A DNA stretch of 64,000 nt. Source: Aradus depressus. Its lineage: Eukaryota; Arthropoda; Insecta; Hemiptera; Aradidae. The translations under genes were made by a program, and so were the position numbers. Positions 43,414 to 54,370 of the stretch are shown here, in pieces. The notes beneath the pieces were generated by a model that saw only the letters and a list, made by a program, of their open reading frames with translations, was not told where the DNA came from and did no database searches. The stretch is taken from assembly GCA_963662175.1 (NCBI GenBank), contig OY759216.1:41743087-41807086 (forward strand), in the 5' to 3' direction. Every line of letters begins with the position of its first letter. The stretch's first letter is position 1.

Positions 43414-44390
43414 ATTATCAATATGGAAAAAATTGTTTATAATAAAAATCAGCAAATACATTAATGGTAAAATGCATTCTTATATATTAAAGCTATAAAA
43501 AAAGTATTTTAATAATTGACAGGTCATTTTTGCAATAAATTACTACACACAATGTTATTTTTATTGATAGTAACATTGTTAGGTACTGATTTTAGTTCTT
43601 TCCCGAAATGTTTATTCGACTGACACCAAAAATTAAATTAGGAAAAAATAAAGCTATGAAAAAAATATATATTATTAAAACGTTTTCGTTTTTCAAAATA
43701 AGATACGTATATTTAGGAGCCATTATTTTAGCAGTTGGGAGAGAAAGTGAGAATATGGGCAGCTGAGGTGGGAGGATTGGAGGCAGTTCTCTCGTACAAT
43801 ACCCGGGTCATATTGACTTTACCATGAACTTTCTTCTGTCTAGATCTTCAACAAATATTTGTACAGATCTAACGACAAGGGACTCGTCCCCGATACAATA
43901 CTTTCTACACAATTTATCTTTTATTTTTTAAATAGATCGTATATTTCAGGTCCCTTCTCCCCCTGACAGTCTTCAACCGGTCTCAGCTGTGTTCAGAAAG
44001 TTTTTTTTTCTCGATCATTTATCATTCTTGAAATATTGTGGAAAATAAAATTGAAATTTTACCAGTTTTTTTTTTTAGAAATAGAAAAATCTCTGAATAT
44101 ATTTTTATTAAACTTTATATTGTTTATTGGTTTAATAATTATGATATGTAGTTATTTCCGTTAAACCATAACATAATAATAGGATGCGTCATAAAAATGT
44201 TTAAATGTTTGCTTATAAATTATATCACCAAAATTAACTCTTAGGTTTGGACAAACACGTGATTAGTAATAGCAATACAAGTAAAACATCAAATAAAATG
44301 ATTAGCAACAACAACAAACATTGTTTGGACCAGAACAACTTGATTCTTCACACAAAATATAAATGTTTGCTAGCGACTGTGGAATTCAAA
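43414..44390. other. Unassigned sequence
   Basis: No feature recognised; several poly(T) runs. Confidence 0.4.
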
Positions 44391-44444
44391 ATTCTGGGGG
44401 TATTGAGGGTCAGTCAATGAAGAAAACACTATTCAAATGCCAAC

Positions 44445-44472
44445 GTTTCGATATATTTCATATCATCATCAG
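44445..44472 (-). ncRNA. Hammerhead-like core, left arm
   Basis: Reverse complement of CTGATGATGATATGAAATATATCGAAAC. GATAT/ATATC can form stem II with a 5-base loop between CTGATGA and GAAAC. There is one extra T between box and stem compared with the classical core. Stems I and III are not clearly formed. Confidence 0.4.
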
Positions 44473-44540
44473 GGCCTAACAAACATGGGGGTATCAAGAT
44501 TAGAAAAATATAATGGGTGATCGATTAAAATTATATATAG

Positions 44541-44918
44541 GTACATAAATATACATTCAGAGAACCTACCCCAAAAAACAACCAGTCTGACCTCATCTAT
44601 CAGATACCCTGTTCAGATTGTTCATCATCTTATGTTGGCATGACATCTCAATATTTAAAAAAGAGATTATACCAGCATGAGTATGATTGTAGAACAAAAA
44701 CTGACTCCGATAATGGCAGCGCCCTAATCAAACACCATAGCCTGAACAAGCATAAGTTTGATCTCGCTAACACCAAAATTCTCGACAGAGAAATCAATTA
44801 CTATAAAAGGCTGACACTGGAAATGGTGTATATTGCCAAAACCTCAAATACTGTCAATTTTCGCACTGATACCAATAACCTGAGCAACATTTATGCCAAT
44901 TTGCTTCAAAACTGCTGA
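44541..44918 (+). pseudogene. Penelope-like element GIY-YIG endonuclease end
   Basis: Open from 44541 to the stop at 44916. The start VHKYTFREPTPKNNQSD leads to LIYQIPCSDCSSSYVGMTSQ, then YLKKRLYQHEYD. This is the GIY-YIG pattern of PLEs: (L)IY-IPC--C---Y-G-T-RYLK-RL-EH, with the Cys pair conserved. It then has ALIKHHSLNKHKFDL, a typical PLE zinc-linker/His region, and ends REINYYKRLTLEMVYIAK. GIY-YIG nicks DNA to prime reverse transcription. The reverse transcriptase that should precede it is missing and the frame opens inside the left arm, so the copy is 5' truncated. Confidence 0.85.
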
Positions 44919-45371
44919 ATCCATAGTTCTGTCTCCAATTATATTTAATATTTAAAATTTAGATTAATTTCATTGTGTGTCTATTTATTCTTTATTATGT
45001 ATTATTTCATTTTTGGTTAGTGTCACTTCTGTCTAAAATTCTTCATTTAATTAATAAGTTAAATTATGTTACTATTTATATAATTATAGAGTTTTTATTT
45101 TATTTTATTTTTTCTCAACATAGTAAAATATCTGTTAGCCAGTAAGTAGTTCTCTTCAAATTTAAGTCCCGTTAACTGGGGTTTTCCCCGGATTTATTAT
45201 CTGTTACCCTCGACCCTTCTGTACCCTTAGTTGAACGTAAGACCTCACAGTCTTCATGCCTTCTCCTCAACCATCTACTTATATTCATAGTAAGTTTCCT
45301 TGTTGTTCATCAATGTGTATATGTATGTGAATGTATTAGGATGTATATATGTATTTATGTGGAGTTGTATG
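44919..45371 (+). other. PLE 3' untranslated region
   Basis: A+T-rich text between the stop codon and the right arm. No separate feature. Confidence 0.5.
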
Positions 45372-45397
45372 AGTGAATGTATATTTATGTACCTATA

Positions 45398-47083
45398 CAG
45401 GGTGTATCGCAAGCAGATGACAATACTCGGGGGGGTGAATGCCCCACTCAAGTACACTAAGAAACCGGGGTAATAAAAATCCGTTTCAACTTAGTGTAGA
45501 AATAAATGAGATTTTAAATTTTTTTACGATAACCACGTTTTTTTAGCAAAATGTCCGTAAATATCACTTTTTGGTTAAGGTAAAGTGAAATCTGACTACA
45601 CTGTCGTAATCTACGTTAAATTTCCTAATAGGTGACATGTTTTTTGACATGAAAATCGAAAAGATAGAAATAGGAGGCTAACGTTTATTTCAAAACGAAC
45701 GCCTGTTTAAATTGTTTGGCAAATTTTTAGTTTACCGTAATTTGTTTTCTCTATTCGCTAGGATGTCCCAAATTCACCAAAAGTTAGCAAAAATATGGCC
45801 CTTTAAAAAAATACCTTATGTTGTTCTTTATTGTCGACCATTGCCGGAGTGAGACAGGAGAAAAGATGAAAAACATGGGTAAACCTAACTTACACAAAGC
45901 GAGACTTTTTATAAAATTAACTAATTCATTATCTAAAAAAAATTGAAATTACTACATTAATCTTTTAGAGATAAGAAAAGTTTTGTACTGTACATTGTTT
46001 TGAAAAAATTATAACAATTGCTGAAACAGACCTCCATATTCTCACAATTGACTCCTTGTTTAGAACGGATGTGGTGGCCCGTTGAATCTCAAGCCTGTTT
46101 GTTCCCATCTCCTCACAAACCTTTTGAATTCTGGCCACCATCAGCCCCGTAAGCATAAATCATGTTTACGTATTCCCGGGTAACTGTTTATTGGAACTAA
46201 TAATGTTTACATTAGATAATACGTCTAACGATGGTTTTCAGTTTCAAAATCCATTGTACCGATTAGGATTATTTTTTTTTTTTTACTCTCTAATCCTCAA
46301 CAGAAGCCAACAATGGGGAAAACAAAAATAAGTTTATTTATTCAGAGGAAATAATTAATTAATTATTATTTCAGAGAATAATAGTAATTTGGTAAATTTA
46401 GAATATCCTAGCGAATGGAGAAAACAAATTACGGTAAATTGGAAATTTGCCGAAAAATGTTGTTATAATTTTTTCAACACAATGTTCAGTACAAAACATT
46501 TTTTCATCTCTGAAAATTAATAACGTAATAATTTCAGTTTTTTAAAAATAATGAATTAGTTAATTTTACAAAAAGTCTCGCTTTGTGTAAGTTAGGTTTA
46601 CCAATGTTTTTCATCTTTTCTCCTGTCTCACTCCGGCAATGGTCGACAATAAAGAACAACATAAGGTATTTTTTTAAAGGGCCATATTTTTGCTAACTTT
46701 TGGTGAATTTGGGACATCCTAGCGCATAGAGAAAACAAATTACGGTAAACTGAAAATTTGCCAAACAATTTAAACAGGTGTTCGTTTTGAAATAAACGTT
46801 AGCCTCCTATTTCTATCTTTTCGATTTTCATGTCAAAAAACATGTCACCTATTAGGAAATTTAACGTAGATTACGACAGTGTAGTCAGATTTCACTTTAC
46901 CTTAACCAAAAAGTGATATTTACGGACATTTTGCTAAAAAAACGTGGTTATCGTAAAAAAATTTAAAATCTCATTTATTTCTACACTAAGTTGAAACGGA
47001 TTTTTATTACCCCGGTTTCTTAGTGTACTTGAGTGGGGCATTCACCCCCCCCGAGTATTGTCATCTGCTTGCGATACACCCTG
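45398..47083. mobile_element. 1.69-kb DNA transposon with ~560-bp TIRs, TA target duplication
   Basis: Ends CAGGGTGTATCGCAAGCAG / CTGCTTGCGATACACCCTG are perfect inverted repeats, and similarity continues inward about 560 bp (45398-45960 against 46520-47083). The interior (about 45960-46520) has one short open frame without recognisable motif and a further partial inverted copy of a TIR segment (46400-46450). Comparing the split right arm of the PLE with the unbroken left arm shows TATATATA in the empty site and TATA + TATATA around the element, a net gain of TA. TA duplications fit the Tc1/mariner superfamily; such long TIRs are unusual for it. Confidence 0.85.
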
Positions 47084-47148
47084 TATATAATTTTAATCGA
47101 TCACCCATTATATTTTTCTAATCTTGATACCCCCATGTTTGTTAGGCC

Positions 47149-47176
47149 CTGATGATGATATGAAATATATCGAAAC
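47149..47176 (+). ncRNA. Hammerhead-like core, right arm
   Basis: CTGATGATGATATGAAATATATCGAAAC, with GATAT/ATATC pairing; same caveats as the left-arm copy. Followed by GTTGGC, the phrase that often trails this core in PLE repeats. Confidence 0.45.
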
Positions 47177-47225
47177 GTTGGCATTTGAATAGTGTTTTCT
47201 TCATTGACTGACCCTCAATACCCCC

Positions 47226-47695
47226 ACAATATTACAAAATATAACATGGAACTATCATATAATGTCTTGGTACATTCTTGGTTTGAGGCTTCTGCGGAGA
47301 GAGGTTGGCCAAGATTGCGGTGGGCTGCTCCAGAACACACACAACGCCTAGTCTGCCATGGTAGGTATCCACTTTGGGACCTTAGATATGAAATTATTAA
47401 CAATGAATAAACAAACATTAGAAAATAAATTAGTACGATAATAATAATAATAATAAACACAGTTAATACATTTTTTAATTTTATTTAAGTGATGCCATGA
47501 GGGTTCACCGCTGGGTGTTTTTCTTCTCTCAAACCTTTCATGTTATATTTATTTTATTATTTTTATTTTTTGTATATTTGTGGCTTCAAATAATTTTTTA
47601 AAAAATTTTTAATTAAATTTTTTATAATTCTTCCGTAAGAACATCTTTTTTACGACGATATTTCGTGTATTATGTATGAAACAAAAAGTATGCTT
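47226..47695. other. Unassigned spacer
   Basis: No feature recognised. Confidence 0.4.
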
Positions 47696-47696
47696 G

Positions 47697-47945
47697 ACAT
47701 CATAGAAATAAAAGACGTCCTCCCACTGTTTTATTTTACACCAGAACTGGTTTTCAACGCAACAGCGTCATCATCAGTGGTTCAGCCCACCCACACAGTA
47801 CAGCGGTTAGAAGACAACTGGCTTTAATCTCTAATTTTGTTAGAAGACAACTGGCTGCGTCGAAACACGGTTCTGGTGTAAAATAAAACAGTGAGAAGAC
47901 AACGTCTTTTATTTCTATTATAAATCTCGTCTCACAACAGATGTT
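47697..47945. repeat. PLE-like tail units, head to head
   Basis: Left (minus) unit 47697-47790: CCACTGATGATGACGCTGTTGCGTTGAAAACC, then AGTTCTGGTGTAAAATAAAACAGTGGGAGGACG, read on the minus strand in two parts. Right (plus) unit from about 47868: CGGTTCTGGTGTAAAATAAAACAGTG, AGAAGACAACGTC. The left unit has the best pairing in the window: GACGC/GCGTT as stem II and ACCAG/CTGGT as a second hairpin. The loop between contains a repeated AGAAGACAACTGGCT phrase. Confidence 0.55.
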
Positions 47946-48186
47946 CACAACAGACTATCACATATGAAAAAGTAGATTCGACAGATCTTAAACGAGGATA
48001 TCTGTGGAGGAACTCTGCTAAATGAAAAAAAATTAAAACTATATATAAATAGTGTTTTTGTATATAAAACATGATTTTTATATATTATTTTATTATTTTT
48101 CTAATGTAAAAGTGTGTGTAAATTCTTTATTTCTCCAGATCAACAAATTCATGTTATACATGGTGTTTTTAACATGAAGCTTAATC
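47946..48186. other. Unassigned spacer before the solo LTR
   Basis: No feature recognised. Confidence 0.4.
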
Positions 48187-48191
48187 ACTAT

Positions 48192-48825
48192 TGTTAAGTC
48201 GCGAGTTGAGTGATGGTGAATACGAGAACTCGCCAAAAGAATCGATTTGTTGTTGATGAACTACTTGAGTCAGTAAGCAGTTGGGCACCACGCGGGGTGG
48301 ACTGAGTTGGTTGAGTTGGTCGCCACGCGGGGTGGACTGAGAGTCTGGGTCGAGCCAGCACGCGGTGTGCGGAATGGATTCGTCCTTATTACCACGCGGG
48401 TATAAGGTGAGTCGTTAGTTACCATGCGGAAGTGAGTTGGTTATTACCACGCGGGTATAAAGTGAGTCGTCTCTTAACAACGAGAGTGACCAGTTGGTCG
48501 CCACGCTGGGTGGACTGAGAGTCTGGGTCGAGCCAGCACGCGGTGTGCGGATTGGATTCGTCCTTATTACCACGCGGGTATAAGGTGAGTCGTTAGTTAC
48601 CATGCGGAAGTGAGTTGGTTATTACCACGCGGGTATAAAGTGAGTCGTCTGTTACCAAGCACAGTAAGTGAGTGACTTGTGTAGTTCCCACGCGGTATGG
48701 GACTTATTATTGAACAACTGACTTTGTCTTCGTTACCACGCGGTTTTGTAATAAGGGTGTTGACCAAATAAATATATCTCTTGTTCTACTCGAAGTTCTC
48801 ATTTAACCTGTACCCAAACCCAACA
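48192..48825 (+). mobile_element. Solo LTR, 634 bp, 5-bp TSD
   Basis: Starts TGTTAAGTCGCGAG and ends CCCAAACCCAACA (TG...CA ends). It is flanked by perfect ACTAT duplications at 48187-48191 and 48826-48830. Promoter-like GGGTATAAAGTGAG occurs twice and an AATAAATAT polyadenylation-like signal lies at about 48767, so the orientation is plus. Five-base duplications and these ends fit Gypsy or BEL/Pao elements. No internal region or second LTR is adjacent, so it arose by LTR-LTR recombination. The body is G+C-richer than its surroundings. Confidence 0.9.
48316..48650 (+). promoter_or_regulatory. 178-bp duplicated U3 block in the solo LTR
   Basis: TTGGTCGCCACGCGGGGTGG at 48316 recurs at 48494 and the copies run in parallel to 48472 and 48650. 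Each contains ATTACCACGCGGGTATAA-type words with a TATA motif. ACCACGCGG-like words recur many times across the LTR (also 48692 and 48737), resembling clustered factor-binding sites. Tandem U3 duplications often act as enhancers in retroelement LTRs; the effect here is inferred. Confidence 0.7.
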
Positions 48826-48830
48826 ACTAT

Positions 48831-49335
48831 GATACATGGGTAATTTTACCCTTACTTAATACATGTTGAGTCAGAGCGTTTGTAAAATAATATAGATGTA
48901 ATGTACAATCAATTGTAGAAGGAAAAATGAAATTAAATGTCCTCTATCAATCAATGGTAATACCCTAGTAAATCCATAATAACTAAGTAAAATCATATCA
49001 ATAAGAATCATATCAATTTATAAGGTATCTTCTTGGAAGAGGTCCTGAAGAAGTCTGGGCTAAGTCGTGGGTGCTCGGTAGGTCTTCCAGGTTGAAAGCA
49101 ACTGCTCCTTTCGTGTCTGCTAGGCGGGCTTTATAGTTTAGAAATTTGGATTTTATAAATTATGTATGTATATATTATTTTTAAACAATGAGAAAAAAAT
49201 GCCATCCCTGAATTAATTGGTTTTCTTTAACATAAACATTTTTAGTTGAAGTTTGAATTTTTTTCTTGTTTCCATTGTATTCAAGATGTGGAGATGGGCA
49301 TTAAAAAAATGAATCCCTTTTTTCTTTGAATCATC
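48831..49335. other. Unassigned spacer
   Basis: No feature recognised. Confidence 0.4.
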
Positions 49336-49695
49336 ATACTAAACTTCTTGTTGATACATTCGTTACTTTGACAGTAATTAGGGGTTATGAGTTGGGCCCT
49401 TCTGAAAATGGATATGAATCGCCCTTATAGGGTTTTGGATTTACATATAAAATCTCTGGAGTTATACAGATTTTTTTAGTCCTTATGGGGTTTCGGATAC
49501 ACATATAACATTTCTTGTCGATATATTTATTAAATCAGGCGTAATCTTACTCACAGACACACATGCAGGAATTTTTGTTTTCACTTTGGTAATCAGGAGG
49601 TCAGAGAATATGATATTCTACTGAAAACACAACATCGAATTTCTGACCGATTACATAACTTTCCCCATACTTTGTTCAGTAGAGGAAGTAACATT
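49336..49695 (-). repeat. Family C copy
   Basis: GATACATTCGTTACTTTGACAG, GAGTTGGGCCC, GGGTTTTGGATTTACATATAAAATC twice, AGGAGGTCAGAGAATATG and CGAATTTCTGACCGATTACATAAC. The double GGGTTT(T/C)GGAT(T/A) segment is an internal duplication. Confidence 0.7.
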
Positions 49696-50067
49696 TGAGA
49701 GGTTTAAGTTACCCTTGGGTCATCTGAAAAGCTTTGTTCTTGAAAGAGTGAAGGGTACATTTAAAAGGACTGGACTACATAAATTAGAAAGAAGAAGTCG
49801 GTAATGTGTCTTAGAATGGGGCCTCATTTAGAAGGTAGGACTTGGACTTCACAGCTTTAGCCCTTCGGCCCGATAACAGTGCGCAAGTCCCTAACTCCAT
49901 CACCTTAATTACCGCTCCTGGCCCTTTCAACGCTAACTGCCTCTAGTACAACTGGCTTTTTTTTGTATTGTAGAGCCTCATTGATCCGACGGGCCAAGGA
50001 TAGTTGGATATTTGAATAGAAAAAAACTATTTTTTTGGAAATTTTTGCAAAAGTGACAGATTAGTTG
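49696..50067. other. Unassigned spacer
   Basis: No feature recognised. Confidence 0.4.
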
Positions 50068-50345
50068 GAATATGAATGAATGAATGAATGAGAAGAAAGT
50101 TTATTCTGGGACCGAGAGAATAAATAGATACAGAGTCAAAAAGAAAAGAAAGAAACAAAATACCTGAATGCTCTATAAAGAAAAAAAATAAAATTAGAAA
50201 TAAATTAGTACTACAGTGAAGGAAAACTAATATAATAAATATAAATAACTAAAATAAACAGATTAATTAAGAAGAACATAATGTATATATATAAGGATAG
50301 AGAAGAAAGGGAAGTAAATTAAGAATAGACAGGACAGAATACACT
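50068..50345 (-). repeat. LINE 3'-UTR fragment (CR1/L2-like family)
   Basis: Plus-strand GAATGAATGAATGAATGAG followed by TTTATTCTGGGACCGAG and AGAATAAATAGATACAGAG is the reverse complement of the 3' end seen at 20880-20905 and matches 23420-23470. The terminal GAAT repeats correspond to the short-repeat tail of this LINE family. Confidence 0.8.
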
Positions 50346-50351
50346 ACAAGA

Positions 50352-50672
50352 AGCTACAGTGCATGCTTGCCTTCTGAGCTCAAGGTCGAGGGTTCGAAAC
50401 CCGGCCGAGGCCCTTAGTTTATTTTATCTGGGAGGTAAAATAAACTTAAGCACGCCGTCCTTCGGATGGGACGTTAAGCGATGGTCCCGAGCCTGTACGA
50501 TGTCAGGTACTCAAAGACCTCTGCCCTAGGTGAATAAAAATTTAGGATAGGCAAAATTTAGAACTCCCACTGTAGAATCGGGCTCATGTCCACCAGAGTG
50601 ACGAAAGAGCGCTCTGGTAGTAGGCGATATGACCTCGTAGTTAAAGCCCAGGCATGAGTCATAAAACCTAAC
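50352..50672 (+). repeat. SINE-A, near full length
   Basis: Truncated box A (GTGCATGCTTGCC...), intact box B GGTTCGAAACCCGG, GAGGCCCTTAGTTTATTTTATC, CGCCGTCCTTCGGATGGGACG, AAGCGATGGTCCCGAGCC, GGGCTCATGTCCACCAGAG and GAGTCATAAAACCTAACCTC. It abuts the LINE 3' fragment. Confidence 0.88.
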
Positions 50673-51590
50673 CTCTATTATCAATAAAAAACTAATTTTC
50701 GTTCATACAATTGTAGCTTGGAGAAATGACCCTAAACGAATGAATGCGTTGGAACGTAAAAGGAAAGTGTAGATCTCATAGCTGAAGTTGAGTTTTCTAA
50801 AAAGAGAAGAGAGGGTAGGGTGTCAGTCAAGCTGAAACAATTTGTTGGCTAATCCCTCTATTTTCCAGGGGTTTCTCTTTCCAAGAGGATTACCCGGCGG
50901 AATGGGGGATGGAGACGTAGCTGGGAGAGGTGGGCTGAGCCACCCCACAACTGTACCAACCACCAGTTGCTGCCACCCCCTCTAAACATTGTCTTAAGTC
51001 AGTTTACTGTTTCGTTTGTTTCCTAACCAACCACTCATAAACAAACCACTTCTCCCATTTTCACACAAAATCTAAAGTATCACATGCTACATAGATAAAA
51101 CAAAGTAAAGAATTTACTTTCCATATGAATGCCAATTTTTGAGAAGACATTTTTTACATGTTGCAAAATAAGAACATCGTCTGACTCCTTACAGGTATTA
51201 TTATTTTGTGCTAGTCTGCTTTTGAGGTTGCCTTCATCATCAAGCTGTCTATAAAGAACCCATCATTTAATAGAACAGTATAAAAATTCTAGGGCTAAAA
51301 TATTGACAATATCAGCTAAAATGAATTGTTGCAAAAAATAAATAAATTCAATAATATATAAAAGCTTAGACATTTAACATAGCTAATAAAAAATGTTTAC
51401 TTTCCATACCTATTGTATAAGAAAGTATTGTAATCGTGCGAAAATCGGAGATCGAGGTTCCAACTGATTTTCACGCTTCAAAGTCCTCTGAATACCATTT
51501 TAACCATTTTCGCGATAATGTCTGTCTGCGTGTAATTGAAAAATTGTGAGCTCTCTATCGCAAAAACTATTGTAGCTATGAACTTTAAAT
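50673..51590. other. Unassigned sequence before the satellite
   Basis: From about 51420 it resembles the leading edge of a dispersed repeat (AAGAAAGTATTGTAATCGTGCG, AAAATCGGAGATCGAGGTTCC) that runs straight into the first satellite unit; this may be the parent element. A G+C-richer block at 50869-51000 follows a good splice-acceptor-like sequence but does not fit the SCYL2 frame. Confidence 0.4.
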
Positions 51591-51592
51591 TT

Positions 51593-53962
51593 GGCTAGGC
51601 TGTTTATGCTGACTCCCCTAACGATTAAGTCCCCCTTATATAGTACATTAATATATTACAAAGATCCCACCCTCGAGATGCAAGCTGATTTATTTTTTTA
51701 ATGGTAAATAAATAATGAACATATAGGCTGGGTTGTTTATGCTGACTCCCCTAACGATTGACTTCCCCTTATATAGTACATTAATATATTACAAAGATCC
51801 CACCCTCGAGATGCAAGCTGATTTATTTTTTTAATGGTAAATAAATAATGAACATATAGGCTGGGTTGTTTATGCTGACTCCCCTAACGATTGACTTCCC
51901 CTTATATAATACATTAATATATTACAAAGATCCCACCCTCGAGATGCAAGCTGATTTATTTTTTTAATGGTAAATAAATAATGAACATATAGGCTGGGTT
52001 GTTTATGCTGACTCCCCTAACGATTGACTTCCCCTTATATAATACATTAATATATTACAAAGATCCCACCCTCGAGATGCAAGCTGATTTATTTTTTTAA
52101 TGGTAAATAAATAATGAACATATAGGCTGGGTTGTTTATGCTGACTCCCCTAACGATTGACTTCCCCTTATATAATACATTAATATATTACAAAGATCCC
52201 ACTCTCGAGATGCAAGCTGATTTATTTTTTTAATGGTAAATAAATAATGAACATATAGGCTGGGTTGTTTATGCTGACTCCCCTAACGATTGACTTCCCC
52301 TTATATAATACATTAATATATTACAAAGATCCCACCCTCGAGATGCAAGCTGATTTATTTTTTTAATGGTAAATAAATAATGAACATATAGGCTGGGTTG
52401 TTTATGCTGACTCCCCTAACGATTGACTTCCCCTTATATAATACATTAATATATTACAAAGATCCCACCCTCGAGATGCAAGCTGATTTATTTTTTTAAT
52501 GGTAAATAAATAATGAACATATAGGCTGGGTTGTTTATGCTGACTCCCCTAACGATTGACTTCCCCTTATATAATACATTAATATATTACAAAGATCCCA
52601 CCCTCGAGATGCAAGCTGATTTATTTTTTTAATGGTAAATAAATAATGAACATATAGGCTGGGTTGTTTATGCTGACTCCCCTAACGATTGACTTCCCCT
52701 TATATAATACATTAATATATTACAAAGATCCCACCCTCGAGATGCAAGCTGATTTATTTTTTTAATGGTAAATAAATAATGAACATATAGGCTGGGTTGT
52801 TTATGCTGACTCCCCTAACGATTGACTTCCCCTTATATAATACATTAATATATTACAAAGATCCCACCCTCGAGATGCAAGCTGATTTATTTTTTTAATG
52901 GTAAATAAATAATGAACATATAGGCTGGGTTGTTTATGCTGACTCCCCTAACGATTGACTTCCCCTTATATAATACATTAATATATTACAAAGATCCCAC
53001 CCTCGAGATGCAAGCTGATTTATTTTTTTAATGGTAAATAAATAATGAACATATAGGCTGGGTTGTTTATGCTGACTCCCCTAACGATTGACTTCCCCTT
53101 ATATAATACATTAATATATTACAAAGATCCCACTCTCGAGATGCAAGCTGATTTATTTTTTTAATGGTAAATAAATAATGAACATATAGGCTGGGTTGTT
53201 TATGCTGACTCCCCTAACGATTGACTTCCCCTTATATAATACATTAATATATTACAAAGATCCCACCCTCGAGATGCAAGCTGATTTATTTTTTTAATGG
53301 TAAATAAATAATGAACATATAGGCTGGGTTGTTTATGCTGACTCCCCTAACGATTGAGTCCCCCTTATATAATACATTAATATATTACAAAGATCCCACC
53401 CTCGAGATGCAAACTGATTTATTTTTTTAATGGTAAATAATAAATGAACATATAGGCTGGGTTGTTTATGCTGACTCCCCCAACGATTGAGTCCCCCTTA
53501 TATAATACATTAATATATTACAAAGATCCCACCCTCGAGATGCAAGCTGATTTATTTTTTTAATGGTAAATAAATAATGAACATATAGGCTGGGTTGTTT
53601 ATGCTGACTCCCCTAACGATTGACTTCCCCTTATATAATACATTAATATATTACAAAGATCCCACCCTCGAGATGCAAGCTGATTTATTTTTTTAATGGT
53701 AAATAAATAATGAACATATAGGCTGGGTTGTTTATGCTGACTCCCCCAACGATTGACTTCCCCTTATATAATACATTAATATATTACAAAGATCCCACCC
53801 TCGAGATGCAAGCTGATTTATTTTTTTAATGGTAAATAAATAATGAACATATAGGCTGGGTTGTTTATGCTGACTCCCCTAACGATTGACTTCCCCTTAT
53901 ATAATACATTAATATATTACAAAGATCCCACCCTCGAGATGCAAGCTGATTTATTTTTTTAG
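51593..53962. repeat. 133-bp satellite, about 18 copies
   Basis: Units run GGCTGGGTTGTTTATGCTGAC ... GATTGACTTCCCCTTATATAATAC ... CAAAGATCCCACCCTCGAG ... ATTTATTTTTTTAATGG ... AATGAACATATA. Starts at 51726, 51859 and 51992 give a period of 133. Central units are almost identical. Edge units differ: the first has GGCTAGGCTG and GATTAAGTCCCCC, and late units have GATTGAGTCCCCC or CCCCAACG. One unit carries an AATAATAAATG rearrangement (about 53440). Homogeneous centre and diverged edges indicate recent amplification by unequal exchange. Confidence 0.97.
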
Positions 53963-54370
53963 ACTACCTCACGCATTAATTAGCCTGATAAAAATGACAA
54001 ATATTAAAATTAAAATCTCTAAAATCTTTTTAAAAATACGATAAACTTTAAAGAGATTTTCCTGCTTTTCCACCCTCTCTCACGTTTTCCATCATGTCTT
54101 CATATTAATTAACATTATTATTACTCTGTTTTCTTTATAATTTTTTATTTTAACATTTTTCCATGATGTAATACTTTCCCTAATTAAATTTCCATCCTTC
54201 TAAGTAACAACTTTTTTTTTCATCTCATGTTGAATAAGAAAGAGTTAAAAATATATATTATTTATTTTCATTCGGTGGATTGTTTAAACTAATTTAATAT
54301 TGAAAATTGTACCTTAATGAAATAATTTGTCCATTTGTCCTCCTGTTTGTACAGCAACACTGAAATACGG
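53963..54370. other. Unassigned spacer
   Basis: A+T-rich, no feature recognised. Confidence 0.4.

Larger units (their letters stand above)
44396..47225 (+). mobile_element. Penelope-like element locus with inverted arms
   Basis: A plus-strand GIY-YIG-bearing coding end (44541-44918) lies between two arms in opposite orientation. The left arm is 44396-44559 (minus), and the right arm is 45372-45397 plus 47084-47225 (plus), split by a DNA transposon. Both arms carry CTGATGA...CGAAACGTTGGC. PLEs are known for pseudo-LTRs in direct or inverted arrangement and for hammerhead ribozymes in those repeats. The reverse transcriptase part is missing, so this is a truncated copy. Confidence 0.75.

Noticed and set aside
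45965..46156. Transposase fragment inside the long-TIR element
   Set aside because: The 63-codon frame has no DDE or helix-turn-helix motif I can recognise.
50869..50916. Possible fourth SCYL2 exon (TTTTCCAG acceptor, GTAGCT donor)
   Set aside because: The frame required after the phase-1 end of the 29502-29622 exon gives GVSLSKRITRRNGG, which does not resemble SCYL2; the more protein-like frame has the wrong phase.
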